From Synanceia verrucosa (taxonomy: Eukaryota > Chordata > Actinopteri > Perciformes > Synanceiidae), in NCBI GenBank assembly GCA_029721515.1, contig CM056550.1, forward strand, positions 24,812,619 through 24,876,618: a stretch of DNA of 64,000 nucleotides, written 5' to 3'. The first letter of the stretch is position 1. Each line of letters begins with the position of its first letter. The translations under genes and the position numbers were made by a program. The notes under the pieces were generated by a model that worked only from the letters and a program-made list of their open reading frames with translations, did not search any database and had not been told where the DNA came from. Of this stretch, positions 37,392 to 49,900 are shown piece after piece.

Positions 37392-40300
37392 TCAGTTCAT
37401 CTTGCTTTTGATCCAGTTGGTAAATGCGTGGACGTTGGCGTAGACACCAGGCTTGTTCCTCTCAGCACAGCCGACACCCCAGCTCACCACACCGGTGACA
37501 TAATGTCTGCCATTTTGCTCACACACCAAGGGTCCACCTGAGTCGCCCTGCAGAGTTAAAAAAAAGCAAGTTTAGAATTTCTGTATTTTCTGTAGAGTGC
37601 CACTGAGCAACGTAGTAATTAGGGCTGTCAAAGTTAAGGTGGTTCAAACTTTGAAGATTTTATAGACAGCATTTTTGGCATCAGTGTTGTGTTACACATG
37701 CACAATCCATTATTACTAGGGCTGCCACATTAGCGCTAATAAGCACTGTGTTTATGAAAACAATGTCTCTTTCACATTTCATTTCACATTACAAATTAAT
37801 ACTTTAACGATGCTCTTTGGTGGATTATCTGTTTGCTGAATGACAGTAAGTATGGACACATTCAAAAAAGATGGTTGATCTAATCTTATCAGCATTTTTG
37901 ATCATTAGTCTTTGTTGTTAGTTTCCTTGTTTGTCCAAGCAGAGTTACCGTTGCTCAAGTCAATGCATTAATACAGATTAATCACGTTAAAATGCTAATT
38001 CGACAGCCCTAGTCGTAATGCATCATGCATGTGTAACACAAGACTGATGCCAAAAAAGTTGTCTAAAAGATATAATCTTCGAGTTTGAACCATCTTTCTC
38101 TGCTGCTTATACGTTGCTGAATTTAATAGCAATAGTTTCGAAGGCAGCAGCCCTTGCATGCTGATTGTCCACATTCATAAACACACACACCTGACAGGAG
38201 TCGATGCCCCCCTGCAAAGTCCCTGCACAGAACATGCTACTGTCCAGTACATTTCCATAGACCTGTGGAGTTTTGCATCGCTCATCAGAGATCAGGAAAA
38301 CACGAGCGTTCAAAAGCTGGCTGCTGTACTTTTCTGAGAATTTGAAAGAGAAAGAGAGAGAGAGAGAGAGACAGAATTAAACACAACTAAATGACAGTGA
38401 TTAAAGAAAGTTAGAAAATAATGATGTCAAAGTGATGTCACTGGATATGAAAAGCTGTGGTGTTTTGAACCCTGCAGAGATATTTACCATTCTGTCTCTT
38501 GCACTGAACTGAATTCTTATTTCACTAAAAATAAGGTGTTTGTAAGAGCTTCTCATAAATAGTTTATTACGGGTTTCAGTGGCTCCCCATCCAGAGATCA
38601 CACACTCCTTTCCAGCTGGAAAGACCTGGTCTGGTAGACATGCTGTCTTCACAAAGCGGGTTTCCTTGGCACAATATGGACTGTCCGTAACTCTGAGCTT
38701 CAGCAGAGCTGAACAGGAAATGAACGCATGCAGTAAGTGACATAAATCATAAACATTTCTCAAAGTTAAACCATACTCCTACAGCAGTGTAAGAATAAAA
38801 TAATAAAATCAAATGCAAAACAAGTGAAGGAATGAGTTGAAGGTATGGATTGATGTTTCACACTAGTTGACATAATTAATTAGAAAACTGACAAATCTGT
38901 ATATTGCATCTCTATCCATGGTGAATGGTTTAATCAGCTAGAAAATGATGATGATTATATACGATAAATGTGACAAACCAATGTCATTGTAAAGGGCAGA
39001 GGGAGTTTGCCGGTAGTTCTCGTGAACGATGCTTTGTATTACAGGAATGGTCTGGTCCATTTCCTCCTGTTTGTCTACGTTCACTCCTCCCAACACCACT
39101 TGGTAATCAAGATTAGATTCACTGAAAAGAAGAACAGTTTGTTTGTAGAAGAAAAGTATAAGAATATATTGGAAAATAGCATACAAAGACAAACCTACAC
39201 GCAGTGGGCAGCAGTGAGGACCCAGCAGGATGAGAGGAGGATCCCACCACAGTAGTGACTAAACAGATAGGAGGAGCCTTTGGGTTTGGTCTGCACAGAC
39301 ACCTGCCAGGGGTGAGCGCCAGGGAGAGACTTGCTGCCCCCAAAGATCCTGCTGTTACGAATAGGCTGGGAAATAACCCCACACTGTGAGAACTGGGTAG
39401 AGCCTGGAGGTGGGATGACTGGTGAGGGAGGAGTGGCCAGGACTGGGGAACATCAGAGCAAAGTATACAGTTCAGTGCTGGTATACTGTACATACTGAGT
39501 GTGTGTGTGTGTGTGTCACCTTCAGAGCACTTCTTGACTTTACAATGATCCCATTCCAGTCTATTTTGCTTTTTAATATAACACCAGGGCTTGTCATCCC
39601 CATCTGGATTCCTAAAATGGCGAAAAAATAATAAGAGTAGAGAAATATTTTTGGAAGTTCTGACGTTCATTTAATTTATTTACACCCATTTAAATGGGGG
39701 GCTGGAGCCTATCCCAGCTCTCTGAAAGGCGGGGTACACGCTGGACAAGTCTCCAGTTCATCACAGGACACATAGAGACAGACAACCACTCACAGTCACA
39801 TTCACACCTACGGGCAATTTAAATTAGCCAATTAACCTAATCCCTATGCATGTTTTTGGATGGGAATCGAACCTTCTTGCTGTGAGACGACAGTGCTAAC
39901 CACTACACCACCATGCTGCCCTTCTAAAATATATCAATAAATAAAATAAAATACAATTTACATAGAATCTCAAAGTCCCCTTGGTAAAATGTTTGGGAAA
40001 ACTTTATAACTTCATAGCATCAGATAGTAATAATATACTGTAATTAGACTTTACCTGCAGTGGTTGTTATATTCCAGTCCAGTAAAGTCAGAGTACGTTG
40101 TGAAAGGATCGTCCCCGTGTGACATAACGAAATAAGAATGCCAGTCCAGACATTCGATCCCTTGTTCTGACATACTGACAGTGCCTCTGTATGTCTCTCC
40201 ATTTCCCACATAACAGTCACTGGCAGCTAGACAAGAAGATGGTGTAAAAAAATAAATACACAAAAGTTGAACAATTTAAGACCCAAAAGCACCAACACTT

Positions 40301-41496
40301 TTTTTTCTTACAGAGAATATGGACTGCTGAGGACCTAGTTGAGTTCCCATGATAAAACACTTTTTTTGTGTCTTTTCTTAAGTATTTACCAGTTTCACAG
40401 AACTTCCCAGTGTAACCATTAGGACAAAGACAGCGTAGGCGGCGGTTCCCTTTCGTGCACGAGCCTCCATTCTGGCAAGGATTGGGTTCACAGGCAGATG
40501 CTGGCACTGATACAGAAAAAGCAGGTTGACAGAGCACAATAGCAAGTGTGAACCAGATGATTCTGGGCTAAGCTAATATTCTGCTCAATTTGTTAAAAAA
40601 AATCTGTGAAAGATTGGGTTTGGGATACTCACATGACTTGCAGTCCGGGCCTTGGAATGGAGGAGTGCACTTGCACTCATAAAATGGGGGTTTCTTTAAA
40701 TTTGTGACACAGGTACCATGACCACATTTGACGTTCTCACAAACATTTTTCACTAAATAGAGAAAACAGGTTTTCAAAAATAAAAGTTAGCCACATGCAA
40801 ATCTTCTGTATAAACATTAATATAAACCAAATCAAGTAATACGCCCAGAACAACCAGAATAATAACTGAAGCCAAGTGGGGAATTCATACCTCTCTGACA
40901 CCTCTTCCCTATGTAAGGCTCAGGACATACGCATGTGAATTCTTTATTGGATTTACTTTGGCAAACAGCACCATTGAAGCAAGGATTTGGATCACAAGCA
41001 CCTGGTAAAGGAGGGATAAATATGAGTCCACATACAGAGAGGTGAGACGCAGACGCAATGTACATTCACACAGTTTTCAAGATCGCTTACTGGGCAAGTC
41101 CAAAAGGTCAAACAACCAGTCGCCTATGTCGAAAATAATGCCAGAGGTGTCAGTGGTGTAGTCATCTGTATAGTCCACATCTGTAGAGAACAGAGAACTG
41201 CTTAAAGGCCGGACATGTTTTTTTTTTACAAAAAGCAAATATAAAGTGGCACTAATGTGAAGATGAAGAGTATCACCACATAGATCAGATGTAGAAAACA
41301 TTCTTACACATGTCATCCAGCTGAAATGACAAAATCACAGCAGAGAAACGATTAATAACTTTTTTCTAGCTTATGAGTGAAAGCCATCCTCTGTGAAGAA
41401 GTCCATAAAGATTGAGAAACTTACAGTCGGGTTGGTGTGTCCATGAACACTTAGGACACTCAGGCATATCATGAGCAGGGTCCCTGCAGCCATCAT
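37392..41496 (-). CDS. habp2: habp2, hyaluronan-binding protein 2 (factor VII-activating protease)
   Basis: Secreted plasma serine protease. 13 coding exons: 41425-41496, 41308-41320 (13 bases), 41091-41180, 40891-41001, 40633-40752, 40390-40500, 40055-40226, 39520-39611, 39199-39442, 38979-39121, 38571-38708, 38191-38333, 37392-37547. They total 1,605 bases (534 aa; human 560). All phases agree. Layout: signal peptide (MMAAGTLLMICLSVLSVHG); acidic segment DYTDDYTTD; three EGF domains (about 59-95, 96-135, 136-172; for example CDPNPCFNGAVC and CEPNPCQNGGSC); one kringle (about 173-260, CYVGNGETYRG to PWCY); then the trypsin-type domain. The activation site is NSR292-IFGG. The triad is complete: His340 (TAAHC), Asp388 (NDIALL), Ser486 (GDSGGP). 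IDSCQ before the Ser gives the Arg/Lys-specific pocket. In mammals it activates factor VII and pro-urokinase and binds hyaluronan and polyanions. It follows nrap as in human 10q25. Confidence 0.93.
37606..38118. mobile_element. Long inverted-repeat element in the last habp2 intron
   Basis: The left arm (about 37,606-37,740) and right arm (about 37,985-38,118) are imperfect inverted repeats over about 130 bases. Shared blocks include AGCAACGTA at the outer ends, GGTTCAAACT, TTTTTGGCATCAGT and TGTGTTACACATGCA. TAGGGCTGTC motifs at the inner part of the arms resemble termini of hAT-type non-autonomous elements. There is no coding capacity. It is probably a fold-back MITE; the family is not certain. 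Confidence 0.7.
38347..38370. repeat. (GA)n microsatellite
   Basis: About twelve GA units just inside the intron between habp2 exons 11 and 12, close to the acceptor of exon 12. On the transcribed strand it is a CT tract and may serve as the polypyrimidine tract. Confidence 0.9.
39700..39921 (-). repeat. tRNA-derived SINE-like repeat, copy 2
   Basis: A minus-strand relative of the 8,551 repeat in the habp2 intron between the two kringle exons. Shared phrases include GGCAGCATGGTGGTGTAGTG (reversed here) and TTAATTGGCTAATTTAAATT. An internal deletion has removed part of the tRNA-like head after the A-box region. Confidence 0.8.
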
Positions 41497-42370
41497 GGTG
41501 CTGTATGTAACTCCAAGCACAACGCTGAAGAGTGATGCTCCAGAGTTTGACTTTAGTCCCTAAAACCTCCTCAATATCCAACTGATCTCCCATACTTGTC
41601 AATCTTTAGCCAGCACCATTGATTATGTGGGTGTTTGTGTGTTCTGGGTCAGTGCTTGCCTGTTATGCACTATGCTTTCATTTATTTAACCTTGTCTTAT
41701 TTGCTCATATGTAATGCAACACTAAATTCTTTGTCAGCAAATTTCACAAGAAAACACACTTAGACTCTGACATTATAGATCAGTTATCACAGAAGAATAT
41801 ACGACTGAAGAAACAACAATACAAAGACCGCTGCTCTTTCATATGAAGTAACCTTGTCTTGGAAGAAATGGAATACATGGCAGTGATATGACAGATAATT
41901 AATGTTTGTTATTAGAAGAATTGAAAGATGTAAGTTATAAAGGGATATATTTACAGCTAAGGAGTGTCTGGTCTTTCTAAAAATAAGCAGAGAGGAGAAA
42001 ATGGATCAAGGCTTCTTCATTCTCCTCGTATCCCAGTGTTTGTTAAAAAACATTATGCAATATGCAAACTAGACTGTACAAAAGCCTGAAATCAATTGTA
42101 TAGCATACAGCATAGCTATTATTTTACCCAACTCAACCTGATAAATATATTATTTTAATAAATGTTGGCAGTGTAACAAAGGACTGGAGTGGAAATGTCA
42201 CTTGGTAATGCCTTTTAATAAAGAAGAAAAAATCCCCATAAATGTGTCTGTTAGGAGATAACTTTTACAGTGTTTGTGTTGTTCGGGATTTTACTCAGTT
42301 ATCTTTATTAACAGTTACTGGTGCTTGCCTCCACTTCCTGTTTTCCAAGTTCTTTTTAGCTGAAGGTCAC

Positions 42371-42418
42371 AATTCACCTGAGTTGATTAGAGGGTGATTC
42401 AGATCACCTGTTAGGCAG
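42371..42418 (+). repeat. Direct repeat pair, left copy (partner 44,070-44,117)
   Basis: 48 bases, including CACCTGAGTT and GGTGATTCAGATCACCTGTT, differ at about four positions from 44,070-44,117. Weaker similarity continues for roughly 60 bases (GAGAGCAGC). It may be a dispersed repeat or part of a local duplication. Confidence 0.7.
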
Positions 42419-43304
42419 GGCATGGAGAATGGCTCATAATCATGAATTGAGAGCAGCAATGCGCATGTCCCCTCTTGGCCAATCAGGGTGTGACAACGCC
42501 CTTTCTCCAGGGTTTAAGAGAGGTGAGAAACATGATGCTCTTATTCCACATCAATGCAATGCAGACAGCATTTTAGCAGTTTCAGACAAAAACTTTGGTT
42601 TTGAGGCTGTTCTGAGTCTTCTGTGTTGTCTTTGATTTTGTGGATTGGGTAACTAAGCATTTTGAAGACAAAAACACTGTAAAATTGTGATGGAAAGTTC
42701 AGCGCTTTCAGAAAGCAGATCTTTTTTACTCAGCTCCCAAAGAAGAGCCAACTCTAAGGAAATTTGACTTCTTTCAGAGAGCTGGCTCTCTGAAAACTTC
42801 CATCACTGCTGTGAAGACACAAATAAACTAATTCCTCAAAAATACAAATGGGACTCATATTACACATCAGTCTTGTTTTATTTCTGGGTTTTCAAACCAC
42901 AATGTGACACTCAATACAAAGAAACTAACAAAAAACAGTCATGAAGATGAGGGAAAAGGAAACTGAGGGGGAAGAACATTAACAAATACTGACTGCAATG
43001 CAAAATCAGGGAAAGAGACATGAGCAAATATAGGTGTATATAATACAGGAAAGTTTAAGTCAAGATCCATATGAAATTGTCTCCCCATTAAACAAATACT
43101 TTATTGATTCAGTGCAATATCTGACCCATACCTCTGGTGTATGAATCAAGAAAATATCAACACTAAATTAGACATATTTACAGATTTCTTGACAATTATA
43201 TGAGGTAATTTATGGGTGAGAGGTTAAATGTTTTGTTATGTCCAGACCACTAGTAGTGGTTTATTTGCAATCTATTTCTAAAGTATGCTTTTATGCTTAG
43301 GTTG

Positions 43305-43535
43305 AAAGGCAGGGTACACCCTGGACAAGTTGTCAGTTTGTCACAGGACACATAGACAGACAACCACTCATGTTCACACTTCCGGGCAATTTAAATTAGC
43401 CAGTTGATCTAATCCCCATGCATGTTTTTGGATGGTGGGAAGAAGCCGGAGTACCCGGAGAGAACCCACACAGACACGGGGAGAAGATGCTGCTGTGAGG
43501 TGACAGTGCCAACCACTACACCACCATGCCGCCTG
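43305..43535 (-). repeat. tRNA-derived SINE-like repeat, copy 3
   Basis: Minus-strand copy sharing GGCATGGTGGTGTAGTGGTT, GGAGAACCCACACAGAC and TTAAATTAGCCAG with the 8,551 copy (several of these read here as the reverse). The head is internally shortened, as in copy 2. Confidence 0.8.
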
Positions 43536-44536
43536 TTTGACAGTTCAAAACTGTCAATATTCCCAAAATGCATAGAAGTATGCAGCTGTAGTTTAAGACA
43601 GTGCCATAGACATGTGTATATATACATCTATGGCACTGTATGGCAAGCATTGTGTTTTAAAAGATGTACAAATACATCTTTGACACTCACTTAACAACCT
43701 GACAATTCAGGGCTCTGAGATTAAAACCCAAAGGAATGCAGATGACACTGCTATTTGTATACATGCTGAAATTAACATCGGAAATGACCAAAATTTTCGA
43801 TCAGCTTTCGGAAATTTGCCTGACCCTTAACAGGAGGAAAAAAATGTCTTCAGACTGTTTTAGATTTTAAATATCTGGGACACCTATTAACTATTTTTTT
43901 TTTTTAAGATTGATGTGAAGAAAATGTGTAACACTATAAAATTCAAGCTACGGAACTTTAGATTTATCTGAAACTCTAGGTGCACTCAGTGAATTTGCAG
44001 CAGACCATCATTCTGTGGTTCATGCTTTCTTTTCATTCCCCCCCCCACTTCATTTTAGCAGCCTGTCTGAATTCACCTGAGTTAATTGCAGGGTGATTCA
44101 GATCACCTGTTGGGCAGTGTGTGAGCAGTGGCTGATCATTAAGAACAGAGAGCAGCTTGGTGCGTTTCATCTCTTCATGATGCCCTTTTTGATGAGATGG
44201 TGATCTATGCACCCAGTATATTATTATTTTATTTGTTTATATAATTGAATTAATGTTTTTTTTTTTTTATTGTGAACACACTGGTGAAAATTGCTTCATC
44301 CAAATATTCTTGCATTTTGTAGTTGGGAACTGATCTTTAGGCTTCATCCCGATTCTGAAATCTGATTCAGTACCACACCACAGTGAGATATCCATGAATA
44401 ATATGGAAACTAAATCATACGAGGTAATCTGTTATGTTTGAAACTCTGAACATGGAGTAAGAGCTCTGACAAACTTGTTCTGATGCTAACTCTTGCAGTG
44501 TGGCGGCTTGTTTGTGCAGTCCGGCCACATGTGTGC

Positions 44537-45373
44537 TTATGAGCGTAAATGACGAGCGATCCAGTCGATAAATCTGCCTACGTTGGTGTAGACACCAGGC
44601 TTGTACTTCTTGCCACATCCGTCGCCCCAGCTCATAACACCAACGACATAATGGGTTCCATTACGCTCACAGACCAGAGGGCCACCAGAGTCTCCCTGCA
44701 AGGGACAGAGAAGAGGTCTAATCACCTCTTATTCTCATGAATGCTGTTACAAAAATGTGTAACATTTCTAGCAACAGACCTGGCAGGAGTCAACATCTCC
44801 TTTCATGTTGCCTGCACAGAACATGCTGTTGTCCAAAGAGTCTCCATAAACATGGGGAGCTTTACATTTTTCCCGGGAGATCAGGAGGACGTGAGCATCC
44901 AGCAGCTGGTTGCTTCCATATTTCTCTGAGAGAGACGGCAGAAGCATCAAAATTTAGTCAAGATATAATTTTTAAGTCAATGTTGTGGGTGTACTCTGCT
45001 GCAACTTTGATCATATACATGATCCACATTTCTGTTTGTTCCAGTTAATCTATAATATAATAAAATGATGTTGCCCTGTTTTCTTGATGTAAATAAAAAT
45101 ATCTTAAAAGCAGCTATAACTCAAAACATGTTTCATTTCGCTGGTTTCATAATATCTGGGCTTTTTATGTTCAGTTGCTTGGTTTCAAATCAAATAATCT
45201 TAAATTTCTTTTGACAAAATGTCAAAATAATCACTGACCCCATGAGCTCACAAACTGCATCCATCCTATAGTTCATGCTTACTTACATATAAGTCCTGTC
45301 CGAGTGCAGTGAGTGCACACAGCTGTAAGAGCAAAGCTATTAAGCAGACCATGTTCGAGTAGACCTTGGCCAT
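44537..45373 (-). pseudogene. Truncated habp2-like serine protease (tandem duplicate remnant)
   Basis: Three exon-like pieces. 45287-45373 encodes a signal peptide from ATG (MAKVYSNMVCLIALLLQLCA) and ends with a good GTAAGT donor in phase 0. 44780-44925 encodes NQLLDAHVLLISREKCKAPH, ending DVDSCQ. 44537-44695 encodes GDSGGPLVCERNGTHYVVGV to the stop after HLRS. The last two correspond to habp2 exons 12 and 13, and the signal exon matches exon 1 in phase. Nothing between them encodes the EGF, kringle, catalytic His or catalytic Asp parts, and only 361 bases separate the signal exon from the next. A direct splice would also be out of phase (0 into 1). It is therefore an internal deletion of a duplicate, or a gene with missing assembly sequence. 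The surviving exons look undamaged, so the loss may be recent. Confidence 0.7.
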
Positions 45374-46076
45374 GATGGGACCAGTGGAAGCCTGTTATTT
45401 GCTTTTTGCTCAGAGTCCTCAATAATCCCCCTGAAACAATGAGACCACCAAACACTCCACCCACCTATTAATCACTGGTACACTGCATTGATTTACAGCA
45501 TTTACGTCAATAATTTGACTTTTTTTGCCCTTTGACCTTTGTTTTTGCAGAGGTCCTCACAAGTAAAAGTAAGCTCTCATTAAATCCAACAGAATATTAA
45601 AAGAATTCATTGTGATATAAAGAGGGTGATACCGACAGTGCTCTATTTTATTTTATTTATTTATTTATTTTTTTTTTGCTAAAGTGAGCAGCTGGAAAAT
45701 ATATGGTTTATCAGTTTTACAAAAAGTTTTGAAATGCAGTTACTCAAAGTTGCACGATATTCATTCTTGCAAATTATGCAATAATTTAGTCATACTTCAG
45801 TCTGACCATAGAAAGTCATTAAAGCAATTGCTATAATAAAAGGACCATATTGGTGTTTTTGAAACAGTTTACCTTCTTGTGAGGGCATAAATATTTGTAC
45901 TGTCAACGTCAAGGCACTTTATACTAACCCAACAGCTGAAAGTAGATTGATTTGAAAAGTCTCTCTATTGACGACAGATCACATAACCCTAAAACATGAC
46001 ACAGCACTGACACAAATCTTCCACAAGTGGGGGGAAAAAAAAAAAATCTCAGACACTGTCGTCAGCTGAGCTGTTT
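45374..46076. other. Intergenic stretch, nothing recognised
   Basis: About 700 bases between the habp2-like signal exon and the end of dnmbp. It includes a TTTA-rich tract (about 45,643-45,678). It would hold the promoter of the habp2-like remnant; no motif is clear enough to call. Confidence 0.5.
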
Positions 46077-46923
46077 TTTATTCAAACAGTGATCACTTTA
46101 CAGTGGGTGCAAGAGCATATTCTCAATAAACAGCAATATATAATATACATGGGGAGTGTGTGGAGAGCTCATATTTAAGATCAGACCACATGCGCTCTCT
46201 GTTCGTTTGTTCACCTCCTCATACAGATTAAGCACCTGTGTGCGCACTTTTACAGATTTATTCAGGTTATTGACAATGGGAGTGCTTGTAAACCATGCAC
46301 CATATGCCATTCAACTGTTGTTGGCTTTAATTCAGATAGTCTGTATTAATTTCATACAACACTCCAAATTCTCATGATGTCTCTACGGACACTTCAAAAC
46401 TTGCAACCAGTGGCTAATCGTCCTCATAAGTGCCCCAAACCTTGATTATTGAAGATTTATGGTGTCAATGCTTCTAATATTAATTCATCATTCTAGTGGT
46501 AAAATCAACCACATGCAGAAAAAAAAATTCATTAAGACAGTGTTTCGGTCAGTCTGCATAGCACTGGATGTTTCTTTAGAAGAGCCAGGCTGAACTCAGA
46601 ACATTCACATTGTTATTGCTATCTCCCATTGCTGATCTCTCAAACATACATTTCATTGTCTTCAGCACCATAGAATATGGCAAACAATGATCTGGTGCAA
46701 TTCACAGGTTTCTCACTGGAAACAGAAGAAGAAGGGTGTGGTTTCCAATCGTATAAAAACTCTATAAATATAGGCATATAATGCTAACTTCAGGAGCAGC
46801 AATAGTCAGTCCTTTTCACTATCAAACTCCATGACAACAGACCAAAAATAAGACGCTCGTTTGTCTTTTTGTTCCATCTGCTCGCAGAGTGAACCTCTTC
46901 AGTTCAGTCTCTGGGTAAAACAC
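46077..46923 (-). other. dnmbp 3' UTR with polyadenylation signal
   Basis: Sequence after the dnmbp stop. Plus-strand TTTATT at 46,077-46,082 reads AATAAA on the minus strand and is the best candidate signal, giving a UTR of about 860 bases. No other gene is visible within it. Confidence 0.5.
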
Positions 46924-49900
46924 TCATGTATATTCTGATTTGCGAATGTAGTTGGAAGGCACGTAGCCTCGGCGACCTCCTGCCTCCCCGAGCCACCATT
47001 CACTGTTGCCGTTCATGTCCTTGAACTCCAGTATCCGCAGCCGCTGATTGGCTGAGATGCTCAGTTCGTTGGAACAACGGGCACTGAAGGAGTAGAGAGC
47101 GTAGTAAATCTGAAAACAAAGGAATAAAAATATTTGTTTTTCATTTTAAAAGCAGTATTAATCCATTTTTTTGACCCAATGAGACAATTTTACCAGGATT
47201 TTATCAGATAAAAGTTCAACACAATAGTTACTTTAAACACAAATTGTTTGCTATTGTATTAATTTAAACAAAACAAACAAACAAAAAAAAAAACACGCTG
47301 AATCTCACCTGATGCCCATCTAATTCGCTCTCGTCTTCTGGTTCTGGTGGTGGAGGTGGTGGCAGATCTGGCTCCGGCTCGATGTATTCATCTCTGGAGT
47401 AAGCAGACCTCTTCTGGCCACTATTATCTCCATTTCTCCACTGGTATGAGCTGTAGCTTTTGTCTGTGTGCCCATACCGCTGTGACCGATTGTTTCTGAG
47501 GGAAGAATTAGAGTCTGTCTCTGAGAGGTCTGAAGTCTCCTTGTGACTGCTCTGACTTGCATAACTCGTGTTGCACGTGTCTCTGTGATCGCCTGAATGC
47601 TGATATGAAGGCTCCTGGTCTCTGTGACCGGAGGGATTTCGGTGCGTTTGGTCTGAGTATTCTCTGCGGTTTGAGGGATTTCTGGGGGAGGAGTTTATGG
47701 AGCTGGAGTCCAGGTTGGGTCTGTCTCTGTGATGATTCCTGTGAGACGAGGCAGAGTCCAGCGAAGGGTGTGGCGATGACTGAGTCTGGGGCTGTGACGT
47801 GGAAAAGCTGACAGTGGCTGCGTCCTGGTTAAAGGTCAGCGTGCTGTTGCTGTTTTGGCGTGAGAAGACAGGCGACGAGCCGCCGTAGCCTGACTCGTTA
47901 GACGATTGGCTCTCGATTGACACGTCTGATTGGCTCCTGCGTGGATTGTAGGGTTTGAGGAAAGAGCTGTACACAAAACCCTTGCCAACTGCAAAATAAG
48001 GACAAAGCAAAAGAAAACATGAGATTTTATCGCTGCACCGTTTATTGCCTTAATGACAGAGGCTGGCTGAAACCAGGGCATACAGTAGAAATAACCTACC
48101 TCCAGTATCAACTAGCCAGCGGTTGTGGCTACCCATGGGGTCCTGCTGCTTAATCACACCTGCAAGGTCTCCCTCAAGTATTGAGATGTCCAGATCCTGA
48201 GCTGCATTGAAGTTTCTCTCTGCCTGGAAAAGTTTGTCAGGACCATAGCGTACCAGAAGTCCTGCACGGTGCTCATCTGTCTGCATGATGTGGTTGGGCT
48301 GGAAGCGACAAATGCATCATGGTTAGATGATGGTCTCCATCACTATTAGTTAAAACACAGTTTAGTACAAATGGGATGATGAGCGGTCCACTCACAGGTC
48401 CCTGCAGGTGCTTTTTAGAGGTCTGCTTCTCTAGAGTTTTCTTGTCAAAAGTCTTTTTTGAGGACGTGGCTGGAGGAAGGTTCTCCGGGCAGAAGCTGAA
48501 GCTCTGCAGGAGCTGGAGGACTCGACCGTACTCTTCTTGGAACTTAGCGATCAGGTTTCCCTCTGTGCCAGCTCTGTTGGAAAACTGCAGACAATAGTAA
48601 TGGATTAGTATTTCCATAAATGCATGAAAACATCCTTCAACACTGTCACGAAGAAAAGACACTCACAGCCTGCAGGAGGGGCTTCAGCTCTCCAAGTGTC
48701 GTCCTCATGAAGTCCTTCTGGGACTGAGCGAAAGCCCTCACACAGCCGGTAAACAGCTCCTCCGCTGCACTGTGGAACTTGGGGAGCTCATCCAGAAGCT
48801 GGGCATTGAGCGCTTCGTAGTTGTTGCGCGCAACTTGCAGCTCATCCTGGACTCGGCGGTCCTTGAGGCGGTCGGCACGCTCCTTGCAGTTGTCGTAGTC
48901 CAGCAGTTTATCAAAGCGCTTCTGGATGAGTTTGTGCGGCCCGGCGAACATGAGGAGGAGCTGTGTGAGCGGGTTGATGACCAAGGCCTCTGTGCGCTCT
49001 TTCTGCTCAGGGAATGATGAAACAGCGATGTGACTGGAGGTCAGTCCCAACACACTTTTACAGCAACTAAGTGAGGCTAAATGAAGAAAGGGGACTTACA
49101 AATTGTGTGAACTGTTTGTCGCTGATGCAGCGGTGAGCTCTCTGGAAGCGCTCAGGGTCGAGGATGCTGCGCTCGGTGTAGATGTCACAGAAACTGATGG
49201 CTGCCAAGACCTTTACAGATGCCGATTCCTGAAGAAAGTTATTATGAGACGCATTAGAAATGATCTTAACCTGGCACAAAGATCAGAGTTTTCAATGTGA
49301 CAGCAGTAAAATGGCCTTACTCTTATATGTTGCAGGTATAAGGAGATGTCCCTGATGAAAGACTTGATGAGTCTCTCCTGCAGCCTGAACTTCTTCTCAG
49401 CCTCATCAAACGCTTCATCTTTAATCTGGAAAAAAGACAGAAGACAGAAAGCGATCAGAAAACAGCACAACAGGCACGACTCCACTTGGGTTAAAAGTCA
49501 GTGAGGAGCAGTGAAGTACCTGAGGTGAAATCCCTGTGAGGTGTTTGAGGTGGCTGCTGACACGGTTGGATTTTTTGATAATGGAGTGCATGCTCAGCTT
49601 GGAGATCTTGTCAATGAACGTGTCCTCGTCGCCTTTCCTGTACTTCACCACTATGGGCAGAAGAGGGAAGACAGTTCACACTCTGTACTGGATAACAAAA
49701 CGTTACCAAATACAGCTAAAACCAGCAGGCTCTCTTACCAAGGTCCTTCCTGCGCTTGTACTCGTTGATGTTTACGTTGATCTCTTTGACAGCCTGCAGG
49801 GCCTCGGTCAGCTGGGGCCGGTCGTGGTGGCTCTCTGGCGTGGCCCCCAGCAGCTCCATCAGTAGCAGTGGATACCGCATGACCCGCTGCACCGGCTTGA

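Larger units (their letters stand above)
41497..44536. other. Region between habp2 and its truncated paralogue
   Basis: 3 kb with no gene. It contains the habp2 promoter (unmapped; no clear TATA box recognised), a pair of direct repeats (42,371-42,418 and 44,070-44,117), a SINE-like copy, and AT-rich sequence. No exons matching the missing EGF, kringle or protease exons of the paralogue were found here. Confidence 0.6.

Noticed and set aside
39119..39670. 183-codon minus-strand open frame
   Set aside because: It crosses two habp2 exons in part out of frame and a TG repeat; the correct frames give the kringle and protease sequence.
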